A DNA stretch of 9,864 bases from Clostridia bacterium (lineage in GTDB: Bacteria > Bacillota > Clostridia > Christensenellales > UBA1242). The notes under the pieces were generated by a model. The model was not told the DNA's origin and did not search any database. It saw nothing but the letters and a program-made list of their open reading frames with translations. Location: NCBI GenBank assembly GCA_028694075.1, contig JAQUUD010000045.1, forward strand, positions 1 to 9,864, in the 5' to 3' direction. A program made the translations under genes and the position numbers. Each line of letters begins with the position of its first letter. Within the stretch, counting starts at the first letter, position 1. This document shows positions 1 through 6,918 of this stretch, in pieces.

Positions 1-410
1 AAGCAGGGCGAGCGGGCAATGCTAGCCAAACGGACAAAGCGAGCGAGCGGAGCAGGGCGAGCGGGCAATACCAACCAAACGGACAAAGCGAGCGGGCTGA
101 GCGAAGCGATTGCCTAGGCGAGCGGGCTATACAAGTCTAACGGGCTAGTCAAACGGCTGGTCGAACAAGTCAAGCGAGCGGGCGGAGCAGGGCGAGCGGG
201 CAATACCAACCAAACGGACAAAGCGAGCGGGCGAAGCAGGGCGAGCGGGCAATGCTAGCCAAACGGACAAAGCGAGCGGGCTGAGCAGGGCGAGCGGGCA
301 ATGCCAGCCAAACGGACAAAGCGAGCGGGCGAAGCGAAGCGATTGCCTAGGCGAGCGGGCTATACAAGTCCAACGGGCAAGTCAACTAGTCCAACGGGCT
401 AGCCAAAAGG
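1..410. repeat. GC-rich direct-repeat array, 49-bp units in a 233-bp higher-order period
   Basis: Five copies of a 49-bp unit start at positions 2, 51, 186, 235 and 284. Each reads roughly AGCAGGGCGAGCGGGCAAT, a variable GCTAGCC, ACCAACC or GCCAGCC core, then CAAACGGACAAAG and GCGAGCGGGC. Two longer variant blocks, identical over 37 bp (101-137 and 334-370), begin GCGAAGCGATTGCC. Both the 49-bp units and the variant blocks recur 233 bp apart. The unit is about 65% G+C in a window that is otherwise around 30%. The decamer GCGAGCGGGC occurs 12 times, always in the same orientation. A coding role is unlikely: 49 is not a multiple of three and stops such as TAG recur. There are no unique spacers, so it is not a CRISPR array. 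The array runs off the left edge and decays into AT-rich DNA near 405-420. Function is unknown. Confidence 0.93.
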
Positions 411-423
411 ACAAAATCACTTG

Positions 424-452
424 AAAACAAAAAATGCACAATAAATTGTGCA
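424..452 (-). terminator. Rho-independent terminator downstream of rpoZ
   Basis: Read on the minus strand, a perfect 7-bp stem TGCACAA/TTGTGCA (435-441 with 446-452) encloses a 4-nt loop. It is followed by T6-G-T4 (434-424). It lies about 98 nt past the rpoZ stop, where the minus-strand genes should end, and it separates them from the GC-rich array. The stem is short, so termination may be partial. Confidence 0.62.
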
Positions 453-549
453 AATACTGAATTTTAAAAATCTTACTTTTTATTAATGCAATTTAATAAT
501 ATTACAAGTAAAAAATATTACATACTAAACCATTTATAATATAAAATAT

Positions 550-750
550 TTATGCTTTTTTCGCAATAACTTCGCCATTAAAAACTTCTCTTGCAGCAAT
601 ACTTATTTCCTTCTCATTACTGTTTGCTTCAATTTCATCAGGTATTGTCAAAGCAAGATATTTTGCCCTTTTGGTAATCAAACATGCGAGCAAATATTTA
701 TTGCCACTAACTCTTTTTACAAGTTCATCAATAGGCGGTTCTATCATCAT
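550..750 (-). CDS. rpoZ: DNA-directed RNA polymerase omega subunit
   Basis: This 66-residue protein matches omega in length and pattern: an N-terminal PPIDEL (residues 5-10), a KRA motif (27-29) in the first helices, and a C-terminal segment of the type AAREVFNGEV. Omega is the small subunit that binds the beta-prime subunit, helps RNA polymerase assemble and in some bacteria contributes to the ppGpp response. Two ATGs are adjacent at the start. The first is preferred because AGAGGT (761-766) lies 10 nt upstream of it. The stop is TAA. In many Gram-positives rpoZ follows gmk; here it lies 205 bp behind ligA. It has its own strong promoter (825-853) and a terminator after it, so it is probably transcribed as a single gene. 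Confidence 0.93.
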   Translation of the reverse strand: MMIEPPIDELVKRVSGNKYLLACLITKRAKYLALTIPDEIEANSNEKEISIAAREVFNGEVIAKKA

Positions 751-824
751 AGGATTGTGTACCTCTTTTTGTTATATTTTAGTGAAACAAGTTATTTCAA
801 AAGTTTGCATTTGAATATCTTAAA

Positions 825-853
825 ATTATACTTAATGTAACCAGTTTTGTCAA
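825..853 (-). promoter_or_regulatory. Consensus housekeeping promoter for rpoZ
   Basis: The minus strand carries TTGACA (853-848), a 17-bp spacer (847-831) and TATAAT (830-825), a perfect match to the vegetative sigma consensus with ideal spacing. Transcription should start near 818, giving a leader of about 68 nt with the AGAGGT ribosome site near its end. It makes rpoZ expression independent of any read-through from ligA. Confidence 0.85.
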
Positions 854-955
854 GTGTTTATTTTTAAATATTTCTCGCACTCTCATTTTTTTATTTATGT
901 TTTGATAATTGTTTAAAAAATTTGCAAAATTAGCATCAATTTTAAGTGATTTCTC

Positions 956-2926
956 TCATTCAAATCTTTTTATTATTTCATAAAATTCATTTTCATTTAT
1001 TATTTTTATACCCAAACTTTCTGCTTTAACCACTTTACTTCCGGAATTTTCTCCAGCGATAACATAATTAGTGTTTTTTGAAACCGACGATGTAACTTGT
1101 GCATTAAATTTTTCAAGAAGTTCCGTTGCTTCCAGTCTGGAATATTTTTCAAGCGTTCCGGTTAGCACGACAAGTTTATTATCAAATATTGTATCAAAAG
1201 TGCGTAAATTTGCATTACTCTCAATTTTTACGCCATTTTCAAAAAGTTTATTTATTTGTGTTAAATTATAATCATTTCTGAAATATTCATATATGTTACT
1301 TGCAATCGTTTCGCCTATATTATAAACAGATAAAAGTTTTATCATATCAGCATTTTTCAGTTCGTCAAAATTTGCAAATTTGCTCGCAAGGTCTTTTGAA
1401 GTTTTAACCCCAACCCCACCAATGCCTAACGCACTTATAAACCTGTGAAAAGGAACATTTTTAGAATTTTGAATTGCTGTTATCACATTATTTGCTTTTT
1501 TCATTTTAAAACCTTCAAGCATAAGCAATTCTTGCGCTGACAACTCATAAATTTCAGATAAATGTTTTATATTAAATTTTTCATATAATGCGGTTATTGT
1601 GCTATAACTAAGCCCTTCAATATTCATCGCTTCTTTGCTTACAAAGTTTGAAAGCCTTTCAATTATTTGCTGCTTGCACCCGTCCACATTATAACAAAAC
1701 AAATTTGCACCATTTTCCACCAAATCAAAGTTGCAACTTGGGCATTTTGTTGGAGCGATTATTTCCTTGCTTCCGGACAAACTTTCGGCAAGACCTAAAA
1801 TTTCCGGTATAACTTCATTACTCCTGCGGATAAAAACACGCGAGCCAATTTCCACCTGTTTTTTTCTTATATCGCTAATATTATTTAATGTTGCCTTTTT
1901 TATTGTTGCGCCGGCAAGTTCAACGGGTTCAATTTCGGCAATCGGTGTCACCTTGCCTGTTCTGCCAACATGCCAAACAACATCTTTTAAAATACTGCTC
2001 ACTTCTTCCGCTTCAAATTTATATGCCATTGCCCATTTTGGAAACTTTGCAGTGAAGCCAAACTCATCTCGATGAGCGATGTTGTTAAGCCTTATCACAA
2101 CGCCGTCCATCAAAATATCTGACGAATTTCGCATTTCATCAATTTTATCAATTTCTTTGAAAATTTCTTCCGCCGTTTTGCAAATCTTGAAATAATTGCC
2201 AGTGTTAAATCCATTTTCTTTTAAAAACGCCATCATTTCTTCTTGCGATTTAAAATTTTTACCTTTTGCAAAATGAATTGTATATGCAAACCAATCCAAA
2301 TTTCTTTTTGCTGTTTCTTTTGGGTCTAAATTCCTGATTGCACCAGCAACTGCATTTCTTGCATTTTTAAGCGGGTCTGTTGTTTTTTCATTATATTTTG
2401 CCAAATTTGAAAGTGTTATCATTGCTTCGCCTTGAACGATTAATTCTTCTTTAAAATCAATTTTTAAAGGAACTGATTTAATTGTTTTTGCCTGTTCAGT
2501 TACATTTTCGCCGACAAAACCGTTACCTCGGGTGCCTGCCGACACAAAATAACCATCTTTATAAGTGCATACTAATGACAAACCGTCAAACTTAAATTCA
2601 CAAGTAAAATCTGCATCTGGATAAACTTTTTTTATGTCATCAACCCAATCCCGCAAATCTTCTTTATTTTGGCATTTATCCAAACTATACAGCCTGAATT
2701 TATGCTGATATTTTTTGAAGCCGGCTAGAATTTCCCCGCCCACTCTCTCAGTTGGAGAAGAAGGCAAAACGGTTCCGGTTTGTTTTTCAAGCATAACAAG
2801 TTCATCATAAAGCAAATCATATTCCTTATCTGAAATTGTTGGGCTATCCAAAACATAATAATTATATGCGTGCTTAGAAACTTCTTCAACAAGCCATTTC
2901 ATTCTTTCTATTGTTTCATTTTCCAT
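956..2926 (-). CDS. ligA: NAD-dependent DNA ligase LigA
   Basis: LigA seals nicks in duplex DNA using NAD+, joining Okazaki fragments and finishing repair. The 656 residues (family about 670) carry the full domain set. An N-terminal Ia-type region (about 1-70) contains YNYYVLDSPTISDKEYD, which binds the NMN half of NAD. The adenylation domain has catalytic Lys112 in KFDG (112-115), followed by GTRGNGFVGENV and VQGEAM. An OB fold begins near GRTGKVTPIAEIEPVE (321-336). A four-cysteine zinc finger uses C395, C398, C411 and C417. Helix-hairpin-helix repeats include GIGGVGVKTSKDLA (501-514), and a BRCT domain spans about 578-656. Two core positions differ from the usual family: motif IV reads DGVVIRLN, with Arg279 where Lys is normal, and HxxPMLSL reads HKFRLYSL. 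The ATG has only a weak site (GGATAG, 2933-2938). The stop is TGA. It lies 163 bp behind pcrA, an arrangement common in Gram-positives. Confidence 0.98.
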   Translation of the reverse strand: MENETIERMKWLVEEVSKHAYNYYVLDSPTISDKEYDLLYDELVMLEKQTGTVLPSSPTERVGGEILAGFKKYQHKFRLYSLDKCQNKEDLRDWVDDIKKVYPDADFTCEFKFDGLSLVCTYKDGYFVSAGTRGNGFVGENVTEQAKTIKSVPLKIDFKEELIVQGEAMITLSNLAKYNEKTTDPLKNARNAVAGAIRNLDPKETAKRNLDWFAYTIHFAKGKNFKSQEEMMAFLKENGFNTGNYFKICKTAEEIFKEIDKIDEMRNSSDILMDGVVIRLNNIAHRDEFGFTAKFPKWAMAYKFEAEEVSSILKDVVWHVGRTGKVTPIAEIEPVELAGATIKKATLNNISDIRKKQVEIGSRVFIRRSNEVIPEILGLAESLSGSKEIIAPTKCPSCNFDLVENGANLFCYNVDGCKQQIIERLSNFVSKEAMNIEGLSYSTITALYEKFNIKHLSEIYELSAQELLMLEGFKMKKANNVITAIQNSKNVPFHRFISALGIGGVGVKTSKDLASKFANFDELKNADMIKLLSVYNIGETIASNIYEYFRNDYNLTQINKLFENGVKIESNANLRTFDTIFDNKLVVLTGTLEKYSRLEATELLEKFNAQVTSSVSKNTNYVIAGENSGSKVVKAESLGIKIINENEFYEIIKRFE

Positions 2927-3089
2927 AACCGACTATCCATTTAACTATTAATTTGATATTTTTTATTATTATTTTATTTATTTCTTAATTTAAATACAAT
3001 ATTATTATTTTATTTAATTTTTTATTTATTTTGAATTATTTTGAATTATTTTGAATTATTTTTTATTTATTATTAATTTATTTGACAAT
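2927..3089. repeat. Extremely AT-rich ligA-pcrA spacer with 10-bp tandem repeats
   Basis: Positions 2941-3080 contain only about seven G or C bases in 140. Within it TTGAATTATT is repeated three times without change (3031-3060). Next to the pcrA stop, a 12-bp sequence TTTGACAATTTA/T is present twice in tandem (3081-3092, 3093-3104). On the ligA strand a TTGTAT, 17-bp spacer, TAAAAT arrangement exists, but in DNA this AT-rich it could be chance. I see no GC-containing terminator, so pcrA transcripts may run on into ligA. Confidence 0.8.
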
Positions 3090-5363
3090 TTATTTGACAA
3101 TTTTTAATGGTGCTATTTCAAGCATTAAAGTTTTAACTCCGATTGTGTGAAAATCAATATCTGCACATTTTGCTTCTTTGTCTATGCTAACTATTGTGCC
3201 AATTCCAAATTTTGGGTGCAAAACTATATTTCCAGTTTTATATATGCCAATATCAGTTTTTGATAAAGTATCTTCATTTATCAATTTTGAATTAAAATTA
3301 TTATCATTTGAATTTCGTGAACTATAAAAAACTTCGTTTAAGCGTTTCTTAACGAAATCAAATTGACTTGATTGCTTTGACTTGCCCGTTCGATTTTGTG
3401 AAAAACTTGCAACCTGCTCACGCACACCTCTAAATTCCTGCTTTCCGCTTTCAAAGCCAAGTTCCTTTAAAAATCTGCTTGGAAGCATATCATTTCTTTT
3501 GCCGTATAAATATCTGGCTTTGCAATTTGTTAAAAACAAGTTTTCTTTTGCCCTTGTTATCCCAACATATAAAAGCCTTCTCTCTTCTTCCATTTCTTCA
3601 TCTTTACCATAAGCACGGGAAATCGGGAAAATTTTTTCTTCCAGTCCGATTATGAAAACCCCTCTGAATTCTAGTCCTTTAACTGAATGAACTGTTGCCA
3701 CAACAACATTATTATTTTCTTCATCTAAAGAATCAATATCCGAAATCAGCGATACATTTTGAAGATAATCGCTTAGTGTTGCAGTTTTATTTTTGCTATA
3801 AAACGCTTGAATTGAAGAAACCAACTGGTCTATGTTCATAAGTTTATCCGTATCTTCAACCGAGTTGCTTGAGTAAGCATTTCGTATTCCAAACTCTTTT
3901 ATAACATTAATCACAAATTCATCAAGCGGAGTTGTTTCATATTCAGTAAAAAGTTTTTTATAAATTTGAATAAACGCATTAAGTTTTATTGTTATCGAAG
4001 CCGGCAAATCGAATTCAGATGAGTTAAGGCAAATTTCCAATAATGAAGCAGATTTGGTTTGTGACAACTGCTTTAATTTCAAAATTGTGCTGTCGCCAAT
4101 TCCGCGTTTGGGGAAATTTATGACCCTTGAAAATGCTTGCTCGTCTTTTTGATTAACAAAAAGTTTTAAATATGCCAAAACATTTTTAACTTCAACTCTT
4201 TCATAAAATTTATATCCACCGAAAATTTTATGAGGAATGTTATATGAAAGTAAACGCTCTTCAAAGTTAAGCGATAAAGCATTTAAACGCATTAAAATTG
4301 CAAAATCTTTATACTTATAACCCTCGTTATGTACCAAATTATAAATTGTGCGGGCAACATATTCTGCTTCGCCCTGCTGATCATAAAATTCCATTTTTTC
4401 AACTGAAGCCGTGCCTTCAATTTCAGACCAGAGATTTTTATCAATTCGGCTTTTATTATTTTTGATTAGTTTGTTCGCATAATTAAGAATTGTTTTTGTG
4501 GAGCGATAATTTTTTTCAAGTTTAAAAACTTTAACATTTTCAAAATCATCTTTAAATTTGAAAATATTTTTAAAGTTTGCACCACGCCAAGTGTAAATAC
4601 ATTGGTCTTCGTCACCTACAACAAATATATTTTTATGCACTTGAGAAAGCATTTTGACAAGTTCATATTGAATTTCATTTGTGTCTTGGAATTCGTCCAC
4701 CAAAACATATTCAAACCTTGTTGCATATTTGTTTAACACCTCCGGCACATTCTTAAAAAGTTTGTGAGTTGTTAAAAGCAAATCATCAAAATCAAGAGCA
4801 TTATTTTCAGTTAATTTCTTTTGATATTGCTTGACAATTGAAACGATTAAATTAATATCTTTTTCATAAGCGAACTCACTTTCATACATATCAAGTGAAT
4901 AATAATTGTTTTTAAAATTGGATAAATGATATGAAATAGATTTTTTAAGTTGCTCGTCTTTTTCCAAGCCACGACCGGCTAATATTTCATTTATTACTTT
5001 CCCCGATTCGCTATCGGAATAAATTGAAAAATTACTATCCAAACCCTCATTTAAGTGCTTTATATTAGCCCTCAATATTCTTGCACACATTGAATGAAAT
5101 GTTGAAATCCAGACACGCTCGGAAGCATCGGGAAGCATTCGGCTTATACGCTCTTTCATTTCATTTGATGCCTTGTTTGTGAAAGTTATTGCTAAAATAT
5201 TTTCAGGCGAAACATTGATATTTTTTATTAAATGCACAATTCTGTGAGTTAAAAGGCGGGTCTTTCCACTGCCCGCTCCAGCGGTTACAAGCACTGCTCC
5301 TTGCACTTCGTTTAAGGCTTTAAGTTGTGCATCATTTAAACTGCTTAAATCAAATTCTATCAT
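3090..5363 (-). CDS. pcrA: ATP-dependent 3'-5' DNA helicase PcrA (UvrD/Rep family)
   Basis: PcrA is the essential Gram-positive superfamily 1A helicase. It unwinds DNA in repair and plasmid replication, strips recombinase from DNA and helps resolve conflicts with transcription. All helicase motifs are visible in the 757 residues: Q-motif LNDAQ (9-13), Walker A GAGSGKT (29-35, Lys34), Ia FTNKASNEMKER (61-72), Walker B LVDEFQDTN (221-229), III GDEDQCIYTWRGA (250-262, with Cys255 where Ser is usual), IV NYRST (285-289), V VHSVKGLEF (558-566) and VI RRLLYVGITRAKE (595-607). The C-terminal part (about 706-757, GNIVLHPKFGIGTIVSI) is the Tudor-like domain that binds RNA polymerase in Bacillus. The start is fixed by the normal N-terminus. 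There is no Shine-Dalgarno sequence, and the promoter at 5370-5398 would place +1 at the ATG, suggesting a leaderless message. The stop is TAA. Confidence 0.98.
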   Translation of the reverse strand: MIEFDLSSLNDAQLKALNEVQGAVLVTAGAGSGKTRLLTHRIVHLIKNINVSPENILAITFTNKASNEMKERISRMLPDASERVWISTFHSMCARILRANIKHLNEGLDSNFSIYSDSESGKVINEILAGRGLEKDEQLKKSISYHLSNFKNNYYSLDMYESEFAYEKDINLIVSIVKQYQKKLTENNALDFDDLLLTTHKLFKNVPEVLNKYATRFEYVLVDEFQDTNEIQYELVKMLSQVHKNIFVVGDEDQCIYTWRGANFKNIFKFKDDFENVKVFKLEKNYRSTKTILNYANKLIKNNKSRIDKNLWSEIEGTASVEKMEFYDQQGEAEYVARTIYNLVHNEGYKYKDFAILMRLNALSLNFEERLLSYNIPHKIFGGYKFYERVEVKNVLAYLKLFVNQKDEQAFSRVINFPKRGIGDSTILKLKQLSQTKSASLLEICLNSSEFDLPASITIKLNAFIQIYKKLFTEYETTPLDEFVINVIKEFGIRNAYSSNSVEDTDKLMNIDQLVSSIQAFYSKNKTATLSDYLQNVSLISDIDSLDEENNNVVVATVHSVKGLEFRGVFIIGLEEKIFPISRAYGKDEEMEEERRLLYVGITRAKENLFLTNCKARYLYGKRNDMLPSRFLKELGFESGKQEFRGVREQVASFSQNRTGKSKQSSQFDFVKKRLNEVFYSSRNSNDNNFNSKLINEDTLSKTDIGIYKTGNIVLHPKFGIGTIVSIDKEAKCADIDFHTIGVKTLMLEIAPLKIVK

Positions 5364-5369
5364 ATTATG

Positions 5370-5398
5370 ATAATATCACAAAATGAGATTTTTGTAAA
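5370..5398 (-). promoter_or_regulatory. pcrA promoter, predicted to give a leaderless transcript
   Basis: The minus strand carries TTTACA (5398-5393), a 17-bp spacer (5392-5376) and TATTAT (5375-5370), with TGA just before the -10 as an extended -10 element. Six nucleotides separate the -10 from the A of the pcrA ATG at 5363, the usual distance to +1. No ribosome-binding sequence lies upstream, which fits a leaderless mRNA. Confidence 0.6.
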
Positions 5399-5485
5399 TC
5401 AGATTGAAATAAAAGTTGGTTTTATTTTTAAGATATTACATCTTTTAAAATTTTTTTATGATATGTTGCTTGGAACACCAAAATT

Positions 5486-5580
5486 GCCGGCGAAAGATTT
5501 TGGGGCTTCAAAGCCCCAAAATGCAACGCTTTGAAAAAGCGTTGCTAGGCACTGCCTTTGGCAGTGCCACTTTCGCCGGC
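5486..5580. repeat. Four-way-junction (cloverleaf) inverted-repeat element with T-tract
   Basis: A perfect 11-bp outer stem, GCCGGCGAAAG with CTTTCGCCGGC (5486-5496, 5570-5580), encloses three perfect hairpins. They are ATTTTGGGGCTT/AAGCCCCAAAAT (5497-5508, 5511-5522), GCAACGCTTT/AAAGCGTTGC (5523-5532, 5536-5545) and GGCACTGCC/GGCAGTGCC (5548-5556, 5560-5568). Only 11 of 95 nucleotides are unpaired: three loops of 2-3 nt and linkers of 0, 0, 2 and 1 nt. A T8 run follows on the plus strand (5583-5590), so it could act as a plus-strand terminator, although no plus-strand gene precedes it. It sits between the unknown gene and the pcrA promoter. The GC-rich stems stand out in a spacer that is otherwise nearly all A and T. 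Possible identities are a REP- or MITE-like dispersed repeat, a bidirectional transcription barrier, or a structured RNA. No transposase is encoded. Confidence 0.85.
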
Positions 5581-5590
5581 GCATTTTTTT

Positions 5591-5718
5591 TCGCCGAATT
5601 TTTTAGTATATAATTATATAAATCTTTAAAATAAAAAATATAATTACTTTATATATAACTTAAAAATCAAAATATATATTATTTATATGTTTTAAAAAAT
5701 TAAAAATCTAAATAAATT
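5591..5718. other. AT-rich spacer, no feature seen
   Basis: This stretch between the structured element and the unknown gene is almost all A and T, with runs such as TATATATA. A short CGCCG at 5592-5596 could pair with CGGCG at 5577-5581 as an alternative to the outer stem of the element. I see no open frame, no convincing promoter and no GC-containing hairpin. Confidence 0.6.
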
Positions 5719-6048
5719 TCAAATTGCAATTGAATGTTCTTTGTCAAAGCGGGCTTTACATTCGCCATATTTATCAACAAGGTCAAAAAAATATTTTTCT
5801 CTTGATGAAACCGGCAATGAATTATAAATTTTGCTGTCAATCAACTGTCCTATTGGATTATGTATATCTCTGTTTTCAGTTAACATTTGACAAACTTTGT
5901 TATAAAACATTTCATCTTCTTCGTTTGAGAAAGTTTTGATATTTTGCCTTGTATCGTCGAATAAATATGTATTTGATTCAAATCCCCCGATTAGTCTTTT
6001 TTTTGCCTCTAGTGCAAGCCTTTTCAATAAATAATTTCTTGGGCACAT
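5719..6048 (-). CDS. Small protein of unknown function (109 aa)
   Basis: I do not recognise this protein. The case for a real gene is the best ribosome site in the window: AAGGAGG (6054-6060), five nucleotides before the ATG, plus a 109-codon frame ending in TGA. The product is charged and soluble-looking, with no signal peptide or membrane segment. The N-terminus is basic (NYLLKRLALEAKKRLI, residues 5-20), a middle part is acidic (NEEDE, 42-46), and the C-terminal half (about 65-102) looks helical with YNSLPVSSREKYFFDLVDKYGE. It has three cysteines (2, 53, 97) with no metal-site spacing. It is divergent from tmk with 177 bp between the starts, and the structured element and the pcrA promoter separate it from pcrA, so it is probably transcribed alone. 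I could not settle on a promoter. Confidence 0.8.
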   Translation of the reverse strand: MCPRNYLLKRLALEAKKRLIGGFESNTYLFDDTRQNIKTFSNEEDEMFYNKVCQMLTENRDIHNPIGQLIDSKIYNSLPVSSREKYFFDLVDKYGECKARFDKEHSIAI

Positions 6049-6174
6049 TTTAACCTCCTTGTGTTATAAAAAAAATTGTAACAAAATTTTTTGGTCTTTT
6101 TGCATATAACTTTTGTTGAATCTTGTGAAATTATTTATAAATTTGTTTTTTTAAATATTTAAATATAACAAAAC

Positions 6175-6202
6175 TTGACAAATATAAAATTTATGATAAA
6201 CT
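6175..6202 (+). promoter_or_regulatory. Extended -10 promoter for tmk
   Basis: TTGACA (6175-6180) is followed by a 16-bp spacer and TAAACT (6197-6202), with TG one base before the -10 (6194-6195). The -10 itself matches only four of six consensus bases, so the perfect -35 and the TG probably compensate. Transcription would start near 6209, leaving a short leader with AAAAGGG before the ATG. The phosphoketolase promoter has nearly the same -10 block. Confidence 0.6.
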
Positions 6203-6225
6203 AATTTTAAAATAAAAGGGAAAAA

Positions 6226-6918
6226 ATGCCATTTATTATTGAAATTGAAGGCACAGACGGCTGTGGAAAACAAACACAAACAAAAAAACTTTTTGAATAT
6301 TTAAGCAGAAAAAATTTAATAGTTAAAACGTTAAGTTTTCCGAATTATAAAAGCGTTTCATCTGGACCTGTAAAAATGTATCTTAATGGAGAACTTTCTG
6401 AAACAGTTGAAGGTTTAAATGCTTATCAAGCATCAATTTTATATGCAACCGACAGACTTTGCACAATGAAATCGCAAGATAAATTATTAAGCAAAGCCGA
6501 TGTAATAATATTAGATAGATACACCGGCTCTAATTTATTACATCAAGCCTGTAAAATAAAAGATTTAAACAAAAGAAATGAATTTATAAATTGGATTAAT
6601 GAATTAGAATTTAATATTTTAAAATTACCGAAACCGAATTTGGTTTTTTTCCTTGATATGCCATATGATTTTACAGTTTATATATCACAACACAGAAAGC
6701 ATAATAAATGTGGCTTGCAAACAGATATTCACGAACAGAATCTTGAATATTTAAAATATGTTAATGAAACAAGTGTAATGCTTGCCGAAAATCAAAACTG
6801 GCAAGTTATTCATTGCGATAATGGCACAAGAATTAAGACAGTTCAAAACATACACAAAGAAATTGTTGAAATTTTTGAAAATAAATTTCAAGCAAAATAC
6901 AGTGAGCAGACAAAATAA
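6226..6918 (+). CDS. tmk: Thymidylate kinase (dTMP kinase)
   Basis: This kinase phosphorylates dTMP to dTDP with ATP, a required step for dTTP in both the de novo and salvage routes. The P-loop is EGTDGCGKQT (residues 8-17, Lys15). FPNY (38-41) and the ATDR segment (74-77) line the dTMP pocket. LDRYTGSN (96-103) is the DRY/H motif, FLDMP (142-146) precedes the lid, and TDIHEQNLEYL (166-176) holds the Asp and Glu of the C-terminal signature. GKQT replaces the usual GKTT or GKST. From memory this is normal in a clostridial group of about 230-residue thymidylate kinases that also share SFPNYxSxSSxxVKMYLNGE, so I read it as a subgroup trait. The ATG follows AAAAGGG (6214-6220) by 5 nt. The stop is TAA. 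It is convergent with alr. Confidence 0.93.
   Translation: MPFIIEIEGTDGCGKQTQTKKLFEYLSRKNLIVKTLSFPNYKSVSSGPVKMYLNGELSETVEGLNAYQASILYATDRLCTMKSQDKLLSKADVIILDRYTGSNLLHQACKIKDLNKRNEFINWINELEFNILKLPKPNLVFFLDMPYDFTVYISQHRKHNKCGLQTDIHEQNLEYLKYVNETSVMLAENQNWQVIHCDNGTRIKTVQNIHKEIVEIFENKFQAKYSEQTK

Noticed and set aside
1..410. CRISPR array or repeat-protein gene
   Set aside because: Repeats are directly adjacent without unique spacers, the 49-bp unit would be read in all three frames, and stops recur in several frames.
1731..2075. Plus-strand open frames inside ligA and pcrA (for example 1731-2075, 3382-3612)
   Set aside because: They lie antisense to clearly conserved coding sequence and lack family features or ribosome sites; they are shadows.
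6070..6092. Attenuator hairpin in the leader of the unknown gene
   Set aside because: The stem AAAAAATT/AATTTTTT is A/T-only and expected by chance in this spacer.
6250..6279. Defective P-loop in tmk because GKQT replaces GKTT
   Set aside because: As I recall, the same GKQT occurs in a clostridial thymidylate kinase group that shares the surrounding motifs, so it looks like a subgroup trait.
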